From an uncultured Prevotellaceae bacterium (GTDB taxonomy: Bacteria > Bacteroidota > Bacteroidia > Bacteroidales > Bacteroidaceae), in assembly GCA_900318775.1 (NCBI GenBank), contig ONLY01000001.1, positions 124,001 through 188,000 of the forward strand: 64,000 bases of DNA, in the 5' to 3' direction. The notes below the pieces were generated by a model. The model saw nothing but the letters and a program-made list of their open reading frames with translations, ran no database searches and had not been told where the DNA came from. The position numbers were made by a program, and so were the translations under genes. Shown here piece after piece: positions 59,357 through 64,000 of this stretch. Position 1 is the stretch's first letter; each line of letters opens with the position of its first letter.

Positions 59357-62300
59357 TTATTCTACTCGTGTGGCTTTGCCGTCGATGATGTAGATGCCGT
59401 TTCGTTGAAGGTCGGCTTCTTCAATCTTTATCCCTTGCAGCGTGTAAATACCTTTCGAGGAATGGATTGGACGGATGGACAGGATACCATCGGGTTCCTC
59501 TTCGGGAATGTAAGTGAGGGTGAAGTTGTCGAAGATGGTCCAGTCCTCACTGATGGTAGTTGTCTTTTTTACTCCGATGCGCAATTTGCCGTTCTCGCCT
59601 ACGTTGCAGATGAGAGAGTTTGGGTAGAGCCCTGCATGGAAATAGGCGCTGGTCTGTTCCATCGTGTTGGGCACGTAGCCATAGCCTGTGGCCATCACAC
59701 CGATAGCTCCTTTCTTACCAGCCTCTTCGATGATGGACAGAAGGGGAATGCTGACGTTTTCTGAGCCGTTTGCATAGAGCATGGCATGGAGCCGTTCGTT
59801 GGCTGCATTGTGAGTGGCGGCTGCGTTGGCAGTGTTGCCTGAACGGTAGAAGCCTTGGCAGGTGAGGAGATACTTGCCTTGTGGCAGTCCTTCAATCGTC
59901 TGATAGACATCAAAGTTGGTGTTGTATTTCTCTGCGCAGTCGTATTCTACTGTAGGAGAGCCAGACCAACCTACTTTCGAGTCGCCTTCGAACGACGGGT
60001 TGATGATGTAGTCCGTGTAGTCTGTCTTTTTGACTTCGGGAAAGGGGGACACGCTTTCAGCGCATACCTCGTTGTTATCATTCAAATAGACACGGATGGT
60101 TTCACCTTTCTTGATGCTGTAGCCATTGAGTGAGGCTGTTGTGATGGCGATGTTGATGATGCCATCAGCACTGGCGGTGATGTAGGCAGAAGTGTCGTCA
60201 ATAAGCTGGGCGGTCAGGTTGCTGCCAGACACCATGACGGCGAGGGGATGTGCCACGGAGTTATTCTGCTGAATAGTGAACGTGACTGTGGCCTTGTCGC
60301 GATTGATGGTGGTGGGCTGGTAGAAGACGGGAGCAACAACTGATTCTTCGCCTTGGATGTAGAAGTCTTTCAGTGTAAACGTGTTCTCGCCTTTGAAGTT
60401 GCTGGCCATGAAATAGTAGCGGTCAGCATCGGAAACGATAACACCGTTCCAGCCTGTGGGCAGTTTGTCTTTCAGCGTCAGCATAAGGCTTGCCATCTCT
60501 TTGGTCTTTTCAGCATTGATGTTGCTATAATAAACGAGGTTGCGGGCATCCACCACCTCGCCTGCCTTCACAGAACGTGGAGTGTTGGAGTACATCGGGT
60601 ATAGTTTCGATGTGTAGATGGAGTTGTTGGCGCCACGGTCGCCAAAGCCAATCTTCTTGCCGTTGCCAGTCGAGATGACACCCAGTTCGTTGTCTATATT
60701 CACCCATTCACTCTCAAAGGTGGTGAAGGCGCTTCCGTCCAGTTGCTTGTGGCTAATGCTTTCGCCCTTATTATAATATAATGTACGTGTAGTCTTCATC
60801 AGCTCGTCTGTAGAGATGGCAAGCAGACCACCTTTCTCGGCGTTGATAGTGGCTGCAGCGTTGGCTGTCACGTAGTCGAGATAGATGAGGGCGTTCTGTG
60901 GGGTGGAATAGATGGCAAAGCGGTTATTGAGTTTATTGCCGTTCACATTCAATTCACCGTTCATTACGTAGCTGTTGCCCTTTAGTTGGTAGATACCGCT
61001 CACGACAGGCGTGGCATTAGTGCTTTGGCCTGATACTTCGTACCAGCCAGTCAAGTTACCTGTGTTGTTGGCACGGTAGGGCACCACTATTTTGTTCTTG
61101 TCGGGGGAGTTCGCTGCAAAGTAGCCGGTGTAGGACTTCAGCCCTTTGCTCCACGAGAAGCAAGAGAAGCGGTTGTCTGTTGATGCGCGGACAATGTTTT
61201 GGCAAGGAATCATGCGGGCCTCTCCATACTGCTTGTTAAAGTCGTCCCATGTCGTTGGGGTGAGGTCGGCGGTGGAGAGTGCATCGTGCATCAGGTAGGT
61301 CATCATCACTCGGTGGGCCTCCACGCCCATGCGGCGTGCACCTACGTCGGCACGCAGTAGCCAAGAACCGTCGGTGGTTGTCTTTTGACGTGCTTGAATA
61401 TACTTGTAGGCCATATTCTCCAGCATCAGGGCATGTGGGTCTCGCAGGAAGCAGGCCATGGTTGAGTAGCTGGTGATTTGGTCATAGAGGAAGAGGCTCC
61501 AGTCATTGCCATTTGGCATAGCCAGTTCGCCATCAGGCAGTGCGAGCCAGTTCAGGATGTTGTCCTGCACCTCTTGATTGTGGTGCATCAGGGCATTAGT
61601 CTTCCACTTTTCTGTGCCGTACAGTCCCAGCTGGAACATCTTGAGGGCAAGAGCTGCCTCGCCCAGCTCTTGTTGTACTACATTCTGATAGGAAGTGTGG
61701 AAGAGATTGTGGTTCTGAAGTGAATAGTCATCGTAGAGGTTTTGTCCCTTGTAGAGATCTGCGATGGTTGTATTGTCGTACCATTCGTCGATAATAGTGG
61801 TGTTGTTCACATCGGAGGGGTGTGAGTAGCTGTTGATGGCGAACTCGCGCAGACGCTTGAACCATTTGTCGGCCAGAGGGTCATTCGGGAACAGTCCAAG
61901 TGTAGCGGCGAGAATGTCAGCCTCCCACCCGTTTTCCTCGGCCTTGGTGTCGCCTGCATAGCCAGTGGGGATGTTGCGGTAAAGCTCATAGTTGCACTCG
62001 GCTTTCAGCAGTTCGTAGATGTATCCTTTCTGTGCATCGCTGAGGTTGTTCCATTGGAAGAAAGCGGAGTAAGCTACAGACATCGCCCAGAGAGAAGACT
62101 CCCATGCGACATCACTGGTGGAGGTGCTGCCCCAATAGTTGCCTCCTGAGCAGACCTTGAGTTTATTGGCCTTGTGGGTAGAGTATGCGAAGACGAGCGA
62201 CTTCTTGGCCATATCTTTAATCTTATCCCAAGTCACACCTGCTGGCAAGGTTACACCTGCTGGCTTTCCATACTTGACGAGGAAAGCGCAAATCATGGAG

Positions 62301-63148
62301 AGGTCAGCGTTGGGACGCACACCGCGTTCGTCGTTGCCCATCGTGTTCTCGCCTTTGAAGGCACCGCATGCTTCCCCTATGGAGTTGGGAGCTTGACACT
62401 CCTGAAAGTCGTTGACAAGGTATGTGGAGAAGTTGGCGAGCATCTGCAGAAGGTCTTGTTTCATGGTGGCTTCAGACACAAAGTCTGCCTTGATAACGCC
62501 TTCGGTGAAGGAGGAAACGGCTTCTTCTGTAGGATCTTCAGGTTCTGTGTATTCGTTAGGGAGACGGTAGAGCTTTATGTTGTCGAGAAGAATAGATGCA
62601 CCGGCTCCATTCACGAAGTTGATGTTGAGGCCTAAGTTGATGGTGGTCTCTGCCGTCAGTTCAAAGACGGATTCTGTGGTTGCCCATGTGGATGGAATGC
62701 TTGTGGCGAAGGATAAAGAAGTGGATGCGGTTCCAGCCACGACAGAAGCTGTGGTTGCCGAGGTTGTAGCTGCTTTGTTGTCGATGACAAGCTTGTATTT
62801 GCCTGCTTGTAGTTTCACTTTCTGAGTGAGCGAAACGTTTTGGGCTGTCCATGCGTTGCGAAGGTAAAGCATCTGTTGTCCATCGGAAGGTGAGCCTGGA
62901 GCACCATAGTTGTTATCGGTGGCGGTAGCAGAGGCAGTCATGATGTCCACCACTGCATAGCCTCCAGAGGGAGCCGTGAGTGTCCAGCCTGTGACGGATG
63001 ATACTGCATATCCACCACGCGAATCGGTGGCTCCGCTGGTTGCATCTTGCTCGAAGGATGGATTCTGAATGTATTGTGAAGTGATGTCTTCTTGTGCTGT
63101 AGCGGTAAGCGCCAATGCAAAAAGAGAGAGAATGAATGCTTTTTTCAT
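59357..63148 (-). CDS. Large secreted protein with toroid-like core and two NPSFE domains (1263 residues)
   Basis: A signal peptide ends near LTATAQ. Residues 20-195 form a beta-sandwich of carbohydrate-binding type starting YIQNPSFEQD, and a second one near residue 1070 starts YIINPSFEGD. Residues about 210-640 are helical with repeated Trp/Tyr-rich segments (AWESSLWAMSVAYSAFFQWNNLS, ENGWEADILAATLGLFPNDPLADKWFKRLREFA, DNTTIADLYKGQNLYDDYSLQNHNLFH), reminiscent of the (alpha/alpha) toroid of polysaccharide lyases and glycosidases. Beta-rich parts follow, as in family 8-type lyases. It ends GIYTLQGIKIEE...NGIYIIDGKATRVE, a tail common in secreted Prevotella proteins. I infer a glycan-degrading or binding enzyme; the family and catalytic residues are not identified. 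Confidence 0.6.
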   Translation of the reverse strand: MKKAFILSLFALALTATAQEDITSQYIQNPSFEQDATSGATDSRGGYAVSSVTGWTLTAPSGGYAVVDIMTASATATDNNYGAPGSPSDGQQMLYLRNAWTAQNVSLTQKVKLQAGKYKLVIDNKAATTSATTASVVAGTASTSLSFATSIPSTWATTESVFELTAETTINLGLNINFVNGAGASILLDNIKLYRLPNEYTEPEDPTEEAVSSFTEGVIKADFVSEATMKQDLLQMLANFSTYLVNDFQECQAPNSIGEACGAFKGENTMGNDERGVRPNADLSMICAFLVKYGKPAGVTLPAGVTWDKIKDMAKKSLVFAYSTHKANKLKVCSGGNYWGSTSTSDVAWESSLWAMSVAYSAFFQWNNLSDAQKGYIYELLKAECNYELYRNIPTGYAGDTKAEENGWEADILAATLGLFPNDPLADKWFKRLREFAINSYSHPSDVNNTTIIDEWYDNTTIADLYKGQNLYDDYSLQNHNLFHTSYQNVVQQELGEAALALKMFQLGLYGTEKWKTNALMHHNQEVQDNILNWLALPDGELAMPNGNDWSLFLYDQITSYSTMACFLRDPHALMLENMAYKYIQARQKTTTDGSWLLRADVGARRMGVEAHRVMMTYLMHDALSTADLTPTTWDDFNKQYGEARMIPCQNIVRASTDNRFSCFSWSKGLKSYTGYFAANSPDKNKIVVPYRANNTGNLTGWYEVSGQSTNATPVVSGIYQLKGNSYVMNGELNVNGNKLNNRFAIYSTPQNALIYLDYVTANAAATINAEKGGLLAISTDELMKTTRTLYYNKGESISHKQLDGSAFTTFESEWVNIDNELGVISTGNGKKIGFGDRGANNSIYTSKLYPMYSNTPRSVKAGEVVDARNLVYYSNINAEKTKEMASLMLTLKDKLPTGWNGVIVSDADRYYFMASNFKGENTFTLKDFYIQGEESVVAPVFYQPTTINRDKATVTFTIQQNNSVAHPLAVMVSGSNLTAQLIDDTSAYITASADGIINIAITTASLNGYSIKKGETIRVYLNDNNEVCAESVSPFPEVKKTDYTDYIINPSFEGDSKVGWSGSPTVEYDCAEKYNTNFDVYQTIEGLPQGKYLLTCQGFYRSGNTANAAATHNAANERLHAMLYANGSENVSIPLLSIIEEAGKKGAIGVMATGYGYVPNTMEQTSAYFHAGLYPNSLICNVGENGKLRIGVKKTTTISEDWTIFDNFTLTYIPEEEPDGILSIRPIHSSKGIYTLQGIKIEEADLQRNGIYIIDGKATRVE

Positions 63149-63187
63149 AAATAGGTCAGGGAATAGATAGCAGTTAGTGGAAAAGGT

Positions 63188-63249
63188 GTACCCCTCGGAC
63201 TGGATGCGACGTACCCCTCGGGTACGGCATGCTGTACCCGAGGGGTACG
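63188..63249. repeat. GTACCCCTCGG palindromic element
   Basis: CGTACCCCTCGGGTAC (63210-63225) and GTACCCGAGGGGTACG (63234-63249) are exact reverse complements around an 8-base loop, and each arm is itself close to a palindrome. A partial third copy GTACCCCTCGG lies at 63188-63198. It sits between two genes on the minus strand, so it may terminate the aminotransferase transcript, though no long T-run follows. It is unrelated in sequence to the CGGTGTGACTC repeats but similar in style. Confidence 0.75.
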
Positions 63250-63274
63250 CCTAAAAGGAAGTAAATAAGAGGAA

Positions 63275-64000
63275 TTACTTGAGGCGTGCCAAGGTCTCCT
63301 TGATGCGCTTCATGGATTCTACGATGTTTTCATCGCTGGTAGCGTAGCTCATGCGGAAGCATTCAGGCGAACCGAATGCGTCGCCACCAACAGTCGCCAC
63401 ATGGCCAACCTCGAGCAGGTACATGGCAAAGTCGGTAGAGTTATTGATGACACGGTCACCGTCCTTCTTGCCAAAGTAGCTGGAGCACTTAGGGAAGAGG
63501 TAGAAGGCGCCCTGTGGCTCATTAACCTCGAGGCCGGGAATTTCCTTAGCGAGCTTCACGATGAGGTTCTTGCGACGCTCGAAGGCTTGGCGCATGTCTT
63601 CCACACACTGCTGTGGGCCAGCGAATGCTGCCTCGGCAGCTTTCTGAGATACCGAACAAGGACCTGAAGTGTACTGGCCCTGCAGCTTGTTGCAACCTTT
63701 TACAATCCAGTCGGGCGCAGCGATGAAACCAATGCGCCAGCCTGTCATGGCGTATGCTTTTGATACTCCATTGATGACTACCACGCGGTCTTTGATGTCA
63801 TCGAAAGAAGCCATTGAGGCGTGCTTGCCGACATAGTTGATATGCTCATAGATTTCGTCAGCGATGACAATGACGCGCTCGTGCTTCAGCAGCACGTTCT
63901 TCAAACCTTCCAACTCTTCCTTGCTGTAGACAGAGCCTGTAGGGTTGCTGGGTGAGCAAAGGATGAGTGCACGAGTCTTTGGCGTGATGGCAGCTTCCAA
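63275..64000 (-). CDS. Class I aminotransferase, aspartate aminotransferase-like (C-terminal part; runs off the window)
   Basis: About 241 residues of the C-terminal part; the frame is open at the window edge and the N-terminus is missing. It is a PLP-dependent fold type I enzyme. Seen are LILCSPSNPTGSVYSKEEL, VIADEIYEHINY with the cofactor Asp/Tyr, VVINGVSKAYAMTGWRIGFIAAP with the PLP lysine in SKAYAMTGWR, and the substrate-binding Arg in FRMSYATS. This matches the AspC/AAT subgroup Ib, likely interconverting aspartate and oxaloacetate in the cytoplasm. Exact substrate preference is not determined. Confidence 0.88.
   Translation of the reverse strand: MEAAITPKTRALILCSPSNPTGSVYSKEELEGLKNVLLKHERVIVIADEIYEHINYVGKHASMASFDDIKDRVVVINGVSKAYAMTGWRIGFIAAPDWIVKGCNKLQGQYTSGPCSVSQKAAEAAFAGPQQCVEDMRQAFERRKNLIVKLAKEIPGLEVNEPQGAFYLFPKCSSYFGKKDGDRVINNSTDFAMYLLEVGHVATVGGDAFGSPECFRMSYATSDENIVESMKRIKETLARLK

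Overview
The window looks like a chromosomal piece of a Bacteroidales bacterium, most likely Prevotellaceae. The basis is family content plus promoters of the Bacteroidota type (TAnnTTTG at about -7, often with TTG or TTTG 19-21 bases upstream). The families include HmuY, calycin-like lipoproteins, DUF4491, Mfa/FimA-type lipoprotein pilins, fused cobalamin genes and a C-terminal domain resembling type IX sorting signals. Taxonomy is inferred from content; no search was run.

Layout. 1-847: start of iorA. 986-4949 (minus): a probable heme-uptake operon of DUF4491, calycin-like lipoprotein, HmuY and TonB-dependent receptor. 5287-6312: mutY. 6393-10345 (plus): a LuxR-type regulator with a histidine-rich linker, a substrate-binding lipoprotein and a FecCD/BtuC permease without its ATPase, then a DUF3089 protein. 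10364-17609 (minus): a corrin-ring operon in which four genes, each a two-domain fusion, cover eight anaerobic B12 steps, followed by yjbQ and a small lipoprotein.

18033-45096 (plus): a 27-kb operon. It holds a DUF3575/OmpA-like protein, five lipoprotein pilins or anchors in an order like P. gingivalis mfa1-mfa4, and two giant proteins (3895 and 1684 residues) built on aromatic-GGG repeats. A thioredoxin-like protein closes it. This is the most novel part of the window.

45248-50541 (minus): a cobalamin riboswitch controlling TonB receptor, lipoprotein cobaltochelatase CbiK and a second TonB receptor. 50877-57866 (plus): late cobalamin genes cbiA (split in two frames), cbiP, cobD, cbiB, cobU, cobT and cobS, mostly overlapping. 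58142-64000: tRNA-Met, fabI, a 1263-residue secreted protein and a partial aminotransferase.

The B12 genes lie in two blocks separated by the pilus/giant-protein operon. Four copies of a ~100-bp palindromic intergenic repeat occur in the window, and two of them sit exactly at the two edges of that operon. This suggests the operon is an island within a formerly continuous B12 region. CbiL/CobI, the adenosyltransferase and an ABC ATPase for the permease are not in the window.
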